Source of the DNA: Tribonema minus
Taxonomy: Eukaryota > Sar > Xanthophyceae > Tribonematales > Tribonemataceae
NCBI GenBank assembly: GCA_017506865.1
Contig: JAFCMP010000412.1
Location: forward strand, 806,001-870,000
Direction: 5' to 3'
Length of the DNA stretch: 64,000 bases
Shown here: positions 22,652 through 35,533 of the stretch, piece after piece
Numbering within the stretch: the first letter of the stretch is position 1
How the letters are laid out: every line of letters starts with the position of its first letter
Program-made: the position numbers and the translations under genes
Notes under the pieces: generated by a model
Database searches by the model: none
Told to the model about the DNA's origin: nothing
What the model saw: the letters and a program-made list of their open reading frames with translations, nothing else

Positions 22652-24412
22652 CCTAAAAGCCATCACGCTGCGTCACACGCATGATAGCGTCTGGCAAGTT
22701 CTGCTGCAGCGCCAACCGGCAGTTGCGTATGTCGAGCCGCTGAAGCTGGCCAGCGCGCCAATGCTCCGCGGCAGCTGCGGCAGCGCTCGGCATGCGTACA
22801 GGTTGAGGGCCGTGAGCGCCGCCAGCTCGCCGATGGACTCCGGCAGCCGCGTCAGTGCTCGGCAGCCGCTCAGGTGGCGGGTCGTCAGTGCTGCCAGCTC
22901 GCCCATGGTCTCCGGCAGGGCTGCGAGCGCAAAGCAGTCCTGCAGGAGCAGCTCCATCAGCGCGCGCAGACCGCCGATGCTGTCCGCAGGCGTACCAGCG
23001 AGCTGCAGTAGCTCAGGCGGAGCGCCGTCAGCGTCGCCAGCCGACCGATGGCGTCTGGCAGGACTTGAAGGCTGCCGCAGCCGTTAAGGTTGAGCGTCAG
23101 CAGCGCCGCCAGATCGCCGATGCTGTGTGGCAGATGCCGGAGCCCGCTGCATCTGCACAAGTTGAGCGTTGCCAGAGCAGCAAGGCTGCCGAGGCTTTCC
23201 GGCAGGCGCGTCAGCGCGCCGCAGTTACTCAAGATGAGAGTCGTCAGCGTGGCGAGGCTGCCCAGGCTTTCCGGCAGGCGGGCGAGCGCGCTGCAGCTGT
23301 CCAGGTTGAGCGCTGTAAGCGCGGGCAACCCGCCGATGGTCTTGGGCACACTAACAAGTGAAGTGCCGCTCAGGCCCAGCGTTGTCAGCGCGCTAAGGCT
23401 GCCGAGGCTGTCAGGCAGCGACGAGAGAGCGCGGCAGCCGTCTAGGTTGAGCGCCGTCAGCGCGGGCAAGCCGCCGATGGTCTCGGGCACACTAACAAGC
23501 GAAGTGCCGCTCAGGTCCAGCGTTGCCAGAGTTGTGAGGCCGCTAATGCAATCCGGCAGGAGTCTGAGCCCGATACAGTCTTGCAGCGACAGCGTGGTGA
23601 GCTGCGACAGGCCGCGGATGCTGTCGGGCAGGCCTGAGAGCCGATCGCAGCTGCGCAGCGTCAGCGTAGTGAGCGCAGCCAGCTCGCCAACACTGTCCGG
23701 CAGGCCGGTGACTCGACTGCAGTTGTGCAGCGTCAGCGCCGTGAGCGTGGGCAGCGTGCCGATGCTGTCTGGCAGGCGGGCAACGCCAGTATCAAAGCTG
23801 AGTGACGTCAGCGTCAACGGGCCGCAGACCTGCTCCGGCAGGTGCGCCGCCAACGCGGCAACGTGATCAGGAGGGAGGCTGGCTGGCGTTTGCGCATCAT
23901 TCGGAAGATAGGGCGAGTGTGTGAGATGATCTGTTGCACGCAGCAGCGCACACACAAGATCGGGGCCGAGGTCAGCGTAGCCCAGGTGCAGGTGCAGCTC
24001 CCGCAGCGACCGCGGAATGTGCGGGAGCCCAGCACCTGGCCAGTACAGGTCCATGACCTTGACATCCCTGAAGAAAGAGCTCAGATTATCCGTTGCGCCT
24101 AGACCGGCTGCGAGGGCGAGCATCGGATCCGACTCGAAAGGGCCATGGAGCGTCAGGTGCGCAATGTTTTTGGTGAGAAACGCCTGAGCCGCCGAACCCA
24201 CTGGCTGATATCTTTCGGGCCGCAGGTGCATCACCGGTCTCGCTGTTTGCCGAATCGATCTGCAGAGATCCCACGCGACCTTGGGCAAATCGTGTCTGAG
24301 CTATCACTGACAGCACTCGGGTGACTTTGTCCATGCTCGCCTCATGAACAGCTGCAGTCTTGAGGTGTTTCTGGGACGGTGCTTCGCCAGCACCATTGCT
24401 TTCGATTGTCAT
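22652..24412 (-). pseudogene. LRR family copy 1, three frameshifts
   Basis: It aligns over its full length with the intact LRR gene at 43371–45155. The start at 24412 (MTIESNGAG) corresponds to MSSESNVAG. Three small deletions break it: two bases near 24287 (CGATTATTG became CGATTTG), one base near 22987 in an LRR, and one base near 22747 close to the C-terminus. Between the first two the frame is open for 443 codons with about 12 plant-type LRRs (LPDSIGxLxALTxLxLxxC). The restored order would end LPDAIMRVTQ. The long intact middle suggests recent loss, or assembly errors at one or more sites. Confidence 0.75.
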
Positions 24413-25782
24413 GGCTATTGATGCAAAGCGTTTCCTAGGGCAAGCGCTGGAACCGAACAGTTGAAGATGCGAACTTCGGATAGTTGAAGATGTGAACTTC
24501 ACTTTGGATCTAGGCTCATCTACGCATCGCCTGCGGCGCATTTTCTCGTGTTCATCTTGAAGATGAGTATTTGGTCCCGACGTATGTGCTGCATGGCCTA
24601 CTTGTTGCCTGTGAGATGCAGGCGCTGTTGAGGGTGAAGAAAAAACAACTCAAAAGTGCCACCGTGCATCTTCACGATCACACCTGCCTGTACCTTGCAC
24701 TGCTGAGATGCAAGCACTGAGCCGTGCTCTTGCTTAGACTGAAGCCCTAACGGATGATTAAATGTTACACCTCCTTCCAGTACACAGCTTGAAGGGCAAT
24801 TGAGTCCACTGAGCTGCATGTCGTGAGCTTTGCAGATCACCTTCATGCACGAGCAAATACACACTTGCTTTCGCTGAGAGGAACTTGGGTGTGCCCTGTC
24901 GCTGCGTGCCATCAGTGGCGCTGTGCGGCAGGACTTTCAGGGGGACAGACGACGTGCAACTTGACCGGTCCGCACAGGCACCAACGCTCTCATGCCGCAT
25001 CAGCAAAACACAGCTCAGTTCGTCTCAGCACCTTCGATTGCCTGAGATGCCTGCAGGTTGCAGTAACCGATGAGAACGAAGACTGCATGCACTTGCAGTT
25101 CTCACCAAGGCGGGAACGCTGGCACTTTACGTTGTGAATCGTGCCTCAAGGCATGCATGCACCTACATAGAGATGCAACACAATGATATTGCATCACGTG
25201 AAGGGGAGGGGGGGGGGAGGTACTTGTGTGCCATACCTGCATTAACCTCTGCCCAAAAGGGCTCGGCCGTGTGGGTTGCCGGCGCAGGCGCGATGCCTGT
25301 GCAAGCCTTCACAACACGGCAGTGATCAGGTCAGCACCTTACTTCGCTGCAGGCCTTGAGGAGGCGAACACCAGCAGACCAATAGCACACACAAGCGTGG
25401 CAAACACACAACCGAGTCCAAGGACACTTCCATTCCTTGCAGCCCTAAATTGCTACGGCGGTCTGACCTGTACATCTGCAAAAATACAATGACCGCGACC
25501 GCGCCCCGCCCGCTGCACGCTGGTGCGCCGAAGCTTGCGCCCACAGCTGCCGCAGCCCATGTTACAACGCTCAGGTGACCCCATGGTGCTGTTGGTCCCA
25601 ATGCTACCGCCAAAGTGTCCGAGCACTGCTGCTATCTCAGCGCTGCAGCATTGACACGGCGCAACCGGCCATGCCATGCGGCAGCTGCGCGGCGCAGCTT
25701 GCGCGCGGTGAGACGATGGCTGCGCCCAGAAGAGCCGCCGCTGCCACCGCCGCGCGCTATCATGGCTGAGCGGTGATGACTA
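24413..25782. other. Intergenic, no gene seen
   Basis: About 1.4 kb between LRR copy 1 and the 3' end of the proline-rich gene. Short frames show no family resemblance. Two near-repeats of AGTTGAAGATGxGAACTTC lie at 24460–24500, just upstream of LRR copy 1. Confidence 0.45.
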
Positions 25783-28215
25783 CTACGCGCCGCCGTTGCT
25801 CGTAGCGCGCGCCTTGGCGACGTTGACGCCGTTGGCGGCGAGCAGGTGGTCGAGGAAGTGGCCGCAGTGCTCAGGGGAGTCGTACCAGACGGCGAAGGGC
25901 ACGCCGCCGAAGGCGATGTCGTACGCGGAGAAGAGGTACTCGCAGTTGAAGTCGAGGTGGGCATGCGCGCGCGCCGTGTGCGGCGGGGGGACGCACAGGA
26001 AGTTCCACAGGTAGCTGCGAGTGGTCGAAGGGGGGGAGTGTGGGTGTAGAGGTGAGATTGTGCACGCTGATATTGCTCTCGGGAATGCACAGGAAGTTCC
26101 ACAGGTAGCTGCGGATGGTCGAAGGGGGGGGGGGGAGGTAGAGGTGAGACAGTGCACGCTGATATTGCTGGGCGATGCAGTCGCGGTGAGAAGCCACTGA
26201 AGGACCAGATGGTGGACAGCAATGCAAAGCGGACCAAGCGTGAATGTTTGTGGAATCAAGCGTAGATGGTGTGTTGGAATGACTTGAGACCTTGAATTAA
26301 TTCATCTGAGGTATGTGGCATGGAAGCACCCCAAATGTATTGAGGCAGCCTTTTGCAGCATCAAGCACTGCAGCGCCAAGTTGAATGAACTCGCAGCGCT
26401 CGTCATAATGGGGGCAGAAGTGGTGGAGTTGTTGCATGGCCGGTGTTCGAGCCTTATTAAACGGCCACCTTCAAGTTGAAGTTCTGCAGGCATGTTTACC
26501 TGCACACACACGCTGAAGAGCCGCCACCTATTGGCGCCATACATGGGTACAATTTGATGCGCACATTGTTCTAGCGACTGGTTTGCAGAGCACTGCAGCG
26601 AGCAGTGTGTTCTCTTTTAAGCACAGTGTGCGCCGTGGCAAACGCATGGAGAGGGGGGACGCCGCCCTGATCTTTCATACTTCGAAGTAAGTTTATGACC
26701 CGCATCACAGCTTAGGAGCACTGCTTGAAGCAGTGCCACAGCGAACCTGTGCTGAGCGGTCGCCGCTGCAGTGTGCATCAACACCTCACCGTGAAGCATG
26801 CAGCCGGCCCCTGTGGCCCAGTATGACCTGCGCGCACTACTGCAGTTAGGCACCCACGCTAGCAGCTGGCGCCGTGCACACAACTGCTGCGCGCAAAGCT
26901 TTGCACGCTGCAGAAGGCACGGCAGCATTACCACAGCATGCGGTGCCAACAGCAGCTGTTATTGCGCACGAAAAACTTGAGGGACGACTGTGATTGCTGT
27001 TGTATACATCAACCAGCTCTTGAGGGATCCACTCTATATCACACAAGAGCAACGCGCGATTGTGCGCCTCACCAGAACGCAGGCTCCAGCGGCGGTATGT
27101 TGAGCACTGGCGAGAAGATGCCGACGGGGGGTCCTGGCCCGAGGGGCACCCCAAACGGGCCCCCCAAATCCCCCTTCGCTGCCCCCCCGCTGTCACCAGC
27201 TGCGGTGGTGTTCGTCAGGCGCCCCGCAGAGAGCGTCGGCCCCTCTGGACGTGGAGTCGCGGGCGTAGCTGGGGGGTCCACAGGGGTTTGTTTGGCGGGG
27301 GTAGAGAAGGGGGCGTCGGGGGGGCCGTGCGGGGGGAAGAAGGGGCCGGGGGGGGGACCAGTGGCGGCGGTGGGGGGACGGCGGGCGGCGGCGCGAACGG
27401 CATGCCCGGCGGCGGCACTTGCACGCCTGCGTGTCATCAGATGAAGGGGAGATCAGCTGTGAGACACAGGTGTAGAATTCATACTTGACTGGGAAACATG
27501 CATGATGGAGGGAAGTATGAGATCATGTTTTGAAAGAGTTGTGTGCGCTGCGCAGTCTGCAGCTGTGGCACCAGCGGCGTGTATGGCGGTGGAACAAAGG
27601 AGAATGATGCAAATGTCTAGTCAGCTGAATGTGTGCTAGTCAGGATAACATCTTGGCCCAGCAGCGCCACAGACGGCAGTGGCCATTGTGGCGGCGGCTG
27701 AACTGCCTGTGGCATGTCTGGCGGCAGCGTTTCAACACTTGCCTGTGGTGCGTGACAAGTGCGTACCACAAGTGCATGAGCTTGAATGTTCATCATGCCA
27801 TCAATGAAACAGTACGGCAGGCTGTGTTTCACACAGCGCCGCTGCTATCCCAGCAGCTACTGCTGGTGCGAATGGCAGTGCATTCTTCAGCAGAATGAGT
27901 CAGCGAAAGCTTTAATGATCACCACTGCATGACGCCCTGCCCGCTACGGCTGTACCTGTGCTATGTTCTTGACAAAATTTCTGAAATACAGTTTGTTGCA
28001 TGCTTGGCGCTGCCTACATGGACTCTCTTGCGGAAAGGCTATTCTGTATCACCTGGAGGTGGCGGCGGTGGCACGCCCGGTGGCGGTGGCAGCGGTGGAA
28101 TGGAGGGTGCGAAGATGCGGCCTGGGAAGTAGAGAGGGTCGATGAAGCCGTTTGGGCCCACCGGAGGGCAGAAGACAGGAGCCATCAGCTTAAAGAAAGG
28201 GCAGAAAGGATCCAT
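25783..28215 (-). CDS. Proline-rich protein, three exons, one-base frame break
   Basis: Exons on the minus strand: 28215–28053 (starts MDPFCPFFKLMAPVFCPP), 27426–27073 and 26014–25783 (stop). Exon 1 ends in phase 1 and exon 3 starts in phase 2. The middle exon of 354 nt fits only if one base is missing. The break maps to a run of nine C (about 27350–27358), where the reading switches from VPPPGMPFAPPPAVPPPPP to GPFFPPHGPPDAPFSTP. With ten C the gene would encode about 248 aa: Pro-rich 40–110, then a globular tail, CYLWNFLCVPPPH, HLDFNCEYLFSAYDIAFGG, VPFAVWYDSPEHCGHF. The tail faintly recalls GOLD-type beta folds, but I do not recognise the family. A duplicate of the exon 3 acceptor and start lies at 26108–26060. 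Homopolymer sequencing error is the simplest explanation of the frame break. Confidence 0.55.
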
Positions 28216-31183
28216 GGTGGTGATGGGTCGGTGGCGGGCGCCTTGTACCAGCAGGCAGCTGCCGCAAACGACGAACAACAAGCGAGCCACGGCTCGCTGC
28301 TGCTTCGCCCCGTGCAAGCGATGCCGCGTCATGGTGATCAGTGGTGTCGATGGCTGACGCACAAGCTGTTACGTCGGCGGCGCGCCGCTACGTGCAGACT
28401 TGCTTGCCTTTCATCCCACTTCGAGATCATCGTAAGCAGAACGATGCCGCACAAGGCTCCCAATGCTATTTGTGAAGCACTACGCAGAGCAACTTGACGC
28501 CTCTCGGCAACAGAACGCTGCCGCACAGGCTTCATGCAAAGCAACCAATTCTCACTTTAAATCTTTCGCGCTTTCAACGGGAATAAACGGCGGCGTGCTG
28601 GGCTGGGGATTTCAAGCAATCTGGTGAGAACTGTGTTCAGCAATCATCTCCGTCGGCATGAAGCCCATGCTTCGTCTTTTGCACGATGAACTAAAAAAAT
28701 CCCATGAACCAGATAGGTCTCGAATCGTCGGCCCCGCAATTCGCAGACGGCCTAGAGAGCGCACTAACCTAGTCCCTACTGTTTAATACATGAAGCTGGA
28801 ATGCACATCTCACGTGAAAAAACTACACACTGGCATACTGGACATCAGAAGGTACTGTAGAACAAGAGAATGATGATTTCTGCGGAATATTTTGTGTGTG
28901 TACAAGAGAAAAGGGTACACAACCATTTGAGTGACAGGTGCATCAAACAATGGCTACGATGCAGCCACAGGCATTCAAGCTTCAACCGCCCTGGCATCAG
29001 AAAGTAGGCTGCACAGTACTGACAAAACAGGGACATGTAAGGAGAACGTGACATGAGAGCGAACCCAGGCACAGACACACTGACTGCAACAGTGGCTGCC
29101 TACTGTGCAAGCAAGCGCATCACAACTTGTTGACCAGTCATTCAGATACGCATGTTGAATTTAATTGGAGTGCACAGAATGAATGACAACTCTCCTGCCC
29201 TGCCTGTGCGTGTTCTGCCAGTCATGCGGAAGCCCCGCACCTACAGCGGTGCGGTGGCACAAGATTGGCACACATTGCCATGCAACGCATCCATGTGCTG
29301 CGCAATTGCCGGGGCGGCAAAGGTATGGAGCAGGCAGCAGCTGCTGGGTCTGCAGCTGGCACCGTGGTGATTGTCAGCAAGTGCGCCCCATATGTGGAAG
29401 GAACTGCATTAGCAGGCTTATATGGTGACGGGTGGTGCAGCGGTCACTAACGCGCTGACAGGTGCTGGCGCCAACTCTGCCAGCCAATTGTCATCCTGCA
29501 CAGACTTTGCAAGTGGATTGGGTGTCAAGAAAAATGCAGTGTACGTTACAGCCATCCTGCACGGAAGCCAATTGTCATCCTGCGCGGACTTTGCAAGTGG
29601 ATTGGGTGTCAAGGAAAATGCAGTGTACGTTACGGTCATCCTGCACGGACTTTGTAAGTGGATCAGGTGTCATGGAAAATGCAGCGCATGTCAGTGTCAG
29701 CGGGACGTAGCATAGCATCACCAAGCGCGCGCAGCAAAGGCATTGAAAAGAGCTGGAGGGCTCAAATTGCCGCAAACACCGGTACCATCAGCACGACCAT
29801 CAGCATGCCACCACGCGAATGGTGAAAGTGTACGCTGTGAGCTTGGCTCTACATGATGTAATGCTGTAGCCGCGCCATCATAGTCGTGCCATGTACTGCA
29901 GCCCACCCCCAACTGCTGAACATATGTGACTTTGTTTACAATTCCCTCATACCCAATCCGTTCGCAAAACCATGCAGGATGGCACCACTGTGGTCAAGTC
30001 ATCAGCACATGTCAGCGCTTCCAGGACAACTTCAACAGTTGGAAGAGACGCCATTCCTGGCGCCAGCGTGAAGTTATCGCGCATCAGACCTCACCCAGCA
30101 TGGGATGTGAGCACGGCAACGCGGCATTGGCATGTTGTGTCTCGGGTGCGCGCGCGCTGTGCAAGCAACAGGAGCTGCCGAAGATGTGATGTCAGCGCAG
30201 GAGTGGCTTCGGGACTGCGGTGATGCCTGCAACTGCTGCTCCCCCCAGTCCAGTCGCAGCGCGCTGAACTGACGGGGATCATGCAGGTTCTGGCCTGCTT
30301 CACGTGGAGCAGAGGTGTACCATCGCAGGTGTTGTGAGGCTGGGCTCTACAACCGCTGCAAGGAGCAATGGGCAAACAAAGAGGACCTGCGAGGGTCAAT
30401 GCCTCGGGCAGCACGAGCCACTGATGCAAGCACGATTTTGTTGAAAAGCCATCATTTCGTTTCAAGGTTGTCCTCAGAGCCGAAGGCTAGGACAATGTAG
30501 ATAAGTTTAAAGGTAAATCATTGGCTGTGGACGATGCAACAGGCAGCATCAACAGCACTAGCAGCGGCAGAGGATTTTGTTCTCACGGCAGGCCGCCAAC
30601 TGACCTTGTGAGCGCCTCTACATCTTCAGCTGGACAGCTGTGATCACCACCTCCAAACAGGTCACCTGCAATGTGACAAAAGGCACAGCGTTTGAAGCTT
30701 TGCGTCAGCGTCGCAGGCAGGGCTGCAGATGAATGGTGGCAATCATGTAGCAACCAGCAAGGATCTCTCAGCAGAAAATTGTGTACACCGTCAATAGCAG
30801 CATGGACCGCTTTGCAGCGGCTTTTGTTCAGTCCGCCCGACGGAAGTGGTCATCACAGAGACACTGGCCAGCACCTGCATCAGCAGACAATCACAGGATG
30901 GATGTCATTTGCAGTGTGCGGCTGTGTGAACTGAGACTCACATGATCTCCATCAGCACACGCGGTGCCGGATTGCCTGCGCCACGTTCGCAGGCAGCTGC
31001 GCCACCCTTTACGTTTACATCCTCTGCCGCCGGAGAGCGCCGCGCCGCCGAAGAGAGAGTTTAGTTCGATGAGTGTTTTTTTTTCACTCTCCCGTGGTGA
31101 TGCTCAGAGCCTTTACTCGTCACGGAGAAGAATCACTTTTCATCGGGGTGGCGCGAGCACCTGGGAGAGAGAGAGCAGCAGCC
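28216..31183. other. Long intergenic region, no gene supported
   Basis: About 3 kb, less GC-rich than the genes. The only clear structure is the tandem repeat at 29483–29700. A purine-rich GAGAGAGAGAGC stretch at about 31164–31180 sits immediately before the proposed phosphate-carrier start. Confidence 0.45.
29483..29700. repeat. Tandem repeat, about 94-bp unit, 2.5 copies
   Basis: Units start GCCAATTGTCATCCTGC at 29483 and 29577. A third partial unit follows from about 29632. Each contains GACTTTGCAAGTGGATTGGG and GAAAATGCAGTGTACGTTAC. No gene overlaps. Confidence 0.8.
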
Positions 31184-34100
31184 ATGCAGTGCTTCGCGCC
31201 TCCTAGGAGTATCTACTCACCGATCCTGCAACCCGGCAATGGGTAAGCAAAGCCCCCTTTCGCATCTCTGTGCGTCGTGCTTGTGTCCAAAAGTTACTGG
31301 AGCGAGAAAGGGACAGCATGTTCGCGGCGAGCTCTGCTGTTGGCAGTGTTATTGTGTGTGAACCATGCATGATTATCAATAGCACAGCTTACAGTCAGAC
31401 GTGCAGGCACGTCGCTCGGCATCAGCACCGCTTGCGACAAAGCGGAGCCCTTGGTGGCTGGGTGGGATTTGAGATGCACAGCTTGTGCACGGATGTCAAG
31501 GGTTGAGTTTCACAATTCAGTACAGGCTCAGTAAGGTATTGCTGTGTTGCACATCACCGCCAGCAAGCAGGCGAACATCCTGTCGGGAGGGGCCTCGTCA
31601 TCTTTTTCATGAAAACAGATTTTGGGACAGTGTGTTTCCGATCTATCACACCAAGTGGCCTCCACTTTATCATCTCCGCATCAGTTCTTGTTGTTACTCA
31701 TGCACTCAGCATTTTACGTTGCGCAGACGCCACCATGTCTCTCCGCACCATGCAAGAGTCGGTGCCGTTTCTCTGTTGCGGCAGAGAGTCAGAAGGGCCG
31801 GTGCGGCGGTGACGACCTAGCTTTACGCGAGCTCTTGGTCAAGTCTTCATGCAGTGCTGCTTCTTCCCTGCTGATGCCCTCCGATTTGCCGCTTGGCTAG
31901 GTTCAGGACGCCTCGCTGCTGCCGCAGATGCATTGAAAACTCCTTTGCGCCCAACGACCAGGAGTTGACAGCTATTGCATATTTAAAGACTGCCCATAGC
32001 AAACTGCACAATCAGCAAGCTGGACATCTTGTGGTAGTATATCTGTCCAGCCTTGGCACGGCTCATAGCATAAGTCCCAATTTCTTCGTGGGCTGTGCAG
32101 GCAGATGTATTTGCACCTTCTCACATATCATGCCTGTCATAAGATCTTGTATCCATCATGCCCCATAATTTTTGCACTTTTTTTGCAAATGTTCTCATAT
32201 TTCATTCAGCAATCTTCGCGTATATGGCGCTCTGAACCGTGCACATGGATTCTCGCAGTCAGATGGTGCACAACTACGCTGAATCGGCGTCTTTACAAGC
32301 CTTTGACTCACAAATACGCTGCCTCAGCCCGGCCCTGCCTTTCTCTTTTTGCGAACCCTGATTCATGGTCGCAACTGCTGCAGGCGGCCGCTGTCACGTC
32401 TCAATCTCTTTAGTCGTGGTTAGCCTCAGATTATCAAGGCAGCGAAGTTTAATAAGCGATTGCATCGGGAAATGAGTGCTGTGCTTGAAATAACCAGTGC
32501 GGATCTGTTTCTGGCATCATTCAGGATCAGCATGTTGCTGGAGAACGGAGGACGGCCTGTCGCATGCAAGCACATCGTCTGCAGCGCTTCATAGTTTATG
32601 AAGCCAACAATTTATAGAACACTGCTGCATTCATGCCACCGCAGCATCACCAACCACAGCGAAAACGACAGCGACGTCAATGTGTCTCACGCACCGCACT
32701 TCATCACGTTGCGGCCAAGCGCGTGCGTGCGGCGCGCCATCAGCACACATCTGCCAACTTCACCTTGCCAAACGAATCACTTGAAATGACTCTCCATCCC
32801 CCCCCCCCCCCCCAATGCAGGCGCAAGAAGGTGCTCGCCACGTCCGCCGCGGCGGGGGGCGCATGGGACGCGCGCCTGTCGCACACCCCCATCCACGACA
32901 ACCAGTACTACCTCAAGTGCATGCTGGGCGGCGTGCTGTCGTGCGGCCTCACGCACACGGCGGTGACGCCGCTGGACGTGGCCAAGTGCAACATGCAGGT
33001 GCGCATATGTACTGCTGCTGTGCTCTTGATGTATTACCAACGGCCGTGACGCTGCTGGACGTGGCCAAGTGCAACATGCAGGTGCGCATGTGTACTGCTG
33101 CTGTTCTCCTGGTGTACTGCTGTGGTCGAGATGGTCCACGTGTTGCGGGCGCGCAGCAGACGTGTTGCAGGCGTGCAGCAAAAGGCATGCTGCTACCGCA
33201 GTTGCATGTGTACTGCTGCTGTACTCTTGGTGTACTGCTCTTGTCGAGGGGTTGTGGTCCACGTGTTGCAGGCGCGCAGCAGGAGGCATGCCGCTATTGC
33301 GGTCGCCCTGTATGAGATTTGAGTGAGCCGGGCGCGCAGTGGCATGTGTGCACTGGCACATCTGTTGCTCAACACGACAGCCTGCGGCCATTTGTGGGGT
33401 ACCAAGCAATGCCCCAAATCGTATGGCAATCACATGCCGGGGTGCTCAATGTTAACCACTGATGCTCAAAGGCACCTCACATGCCGTCTCATCCACTTTT
33501 TTTCGTGCAGCCGATACATACATTTGAGTGCATGAGCGCTGTGCATCGCCCCGTACACACTGCACTGCGCCACCGCACCCACATGCCCGGCTGCACGCCA
33601 CCCCCCCCTCCCCCACCCCTTACGCAGGCCAACCCCGGGGAGTACAAGAGCCTGGTGCAGTCCATCAAAAAGATCATGAGCGAGGAGGGGGGTAACGCCA
33701 TATGGAAGGGGTGGGGGCCCACGGCGATCGGGTACTCGGCGCAGGGCTGCTTCAAGTTCGGCCTGTACGAGTACTTCAAGGACTTCTACTCCAACCTGGC
33801 GGGCGAGGTGAGTCACACGCTGAAGTTGGGCAAATCCGCTGCGATAGCAGAACGAGGCGCCTGAGCCTGGCGATTCTTGCTTGGCAGCCTTTCGCACTCT
33901 AAAGCCAGTTCTTTTAAACGTCGCTTGCTGTAGGTGATGAAGCTGGAGATGTAGTTGCTGGTGCTTTCCACCTGCTTGTGTATTACATCTTTCTTTTTCT
34001 TGTTGGCACCTCGGTACTGGTGTGCATCGGTCACTAAAAGTCTCACTCGCGTGTCGGCCGCGCATGCAAACTACAAAACATGTTTTTGCAAAATAGATTA

Positions 34101-35496
34101 TTGTTGTTGCAAAAGCTTATTATTTCAAAAAGTGCTCGGCCTTTTCAATTCACCATCGTAGCACAGTAATCACACGGCATCGACACGGGAGGGGTATGTG
34201 CAGAAAGCTACAAGCTTCAGCATCAGCTTTCAGATCATAATGGGTTATTTACTTGGCGATTTGCAACACCTATAATGGAGGTTACTCGCGTCGGATGATA
34301 CTCATGGGGCAGAGACAGCATGCACATCGTGTAGGTTGAGTGACTCAAAATGTGTCGTGGTACACCCCAAAGGCGCGAATGGAATGTACAAGAAGTTTGC
34401 CAACTTCAAGTCATGACGTGCCAAGACGCGCAGACAGTATGTATGACTCCTGCGGGTCACTCCTGCATGAGCACCTTCTGATTGGCTCCAAAGAGCTCAA
34501 AGAGCACCTCTCCCCCGCAGGCAGCAACTGCAGCACCTTTGTGGATTACTCATGTCACCCTGCGAACTTTCGTGTGCCAAGCATGTGACGCTCCTCTGTA
34601 CCCCCCTGGTGCCCCCCCCTGCGCGCAAGACAACGCGTACAAGTACCGCGGTGTCATCTACCTGTAGTATATTCATGTCACCCTACGACTTTCGTTTGCC
34701 AGCATGTGACGCTCCTCTGTACCCCCCTCGCGCCCCCCTGCACAGGAGAACGCGTACAAGTACCGCGGCGTCATCTACCTGGCGGGATCCGCGTCCGCGG
34801 AGTTCTTTGCGGACATTGCGCTGTGCCCCATGGAGATGGTCAAGGTCAAGGTGCAGACGTCCCAGCCCGGCACCTTCCCCACCGGTGAGGCGCTGATTGA
34901 GCACCCCTCGTTGTAAGTTTTATTGCATTTGAAGTCAGAAATACACCCAAAGTTGTACACCTTCCAGCCTGGCTCCTTCACCACCGCTGAGGCACTGATT
35001 GAGCACTCCTCGCCATAGGTTTTTCATTGCATCTGAAATGAGATGCGCATGGCACAGCCCTGTAACTTCCCCACCGGTGAGGCGCTCATCGCTCCTCACA
35101 CAGTACACATGAATGCATACAGAATTGTGCACTCCTCAAATTGCACACACCGTACACATGATGGCATACAGCGTTGTGCTTTTCTCACATTGTACGTAAC
35201 ATTTCATACAGGATTGTGCACTCCTCGCATTGTACATATGCCGGCGGGCCTACTGCCACAACTGCCTTGCCCCGCTCGGCAGTTGAGCGCTGCTCAAGGG
35301 TCTCTTGCAGGTCATGTGGGGCAGGTGACGGAGCGCTTGTTGCAGCTGCAGCGGCTGGCGCGCTGGAAGTGAATGGGGGCTTGTGAGTGGGGGGGCAAGG
35401 GGGGCGGGGTCTCGAGGGCTTGCATTGGTTGTTGGCAGTTTGAGCGGCAGGGGGAGAGGGGGGGGGGGGGCGCTCTGATCACGAGGTTCTGAAAGC

Positions 35497-35533
<37 letters not shown>

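Larger units (their letters stand above)
21181..24412. repeat. Segmental duplication block A (inverted partner at 43371–46711)
   Basis: This block runs from the last exon of the FYVE–RING gene to the start of the broken LRR gene (−). It corresponds in inverted order to block B at 43371–46711. Shared pieces in the same order are the LRR gene, a conserved stretch at 21850–22060 versus 45935–46180 (encoding LHLHLSPGxGNHCMLSKG in one frame), the GCN-repeat patch, and the RING exon. Confidence 0.75.

Noticed and set aside
22957-23866. Ser/Arg-rich plus-strand frames antisense to LRR pseudogene 1 (similar ones at 44015–45061, 57642–58202 and 60218–60664)
   Set aside because: The regular LRR codon pattern keeps the opposite strand open; these are periodic shadows in every copy.
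33316-33535. Frames in carrier intron 2
   Set aside because: No carrier motif, and the flanking exons already join in phase.
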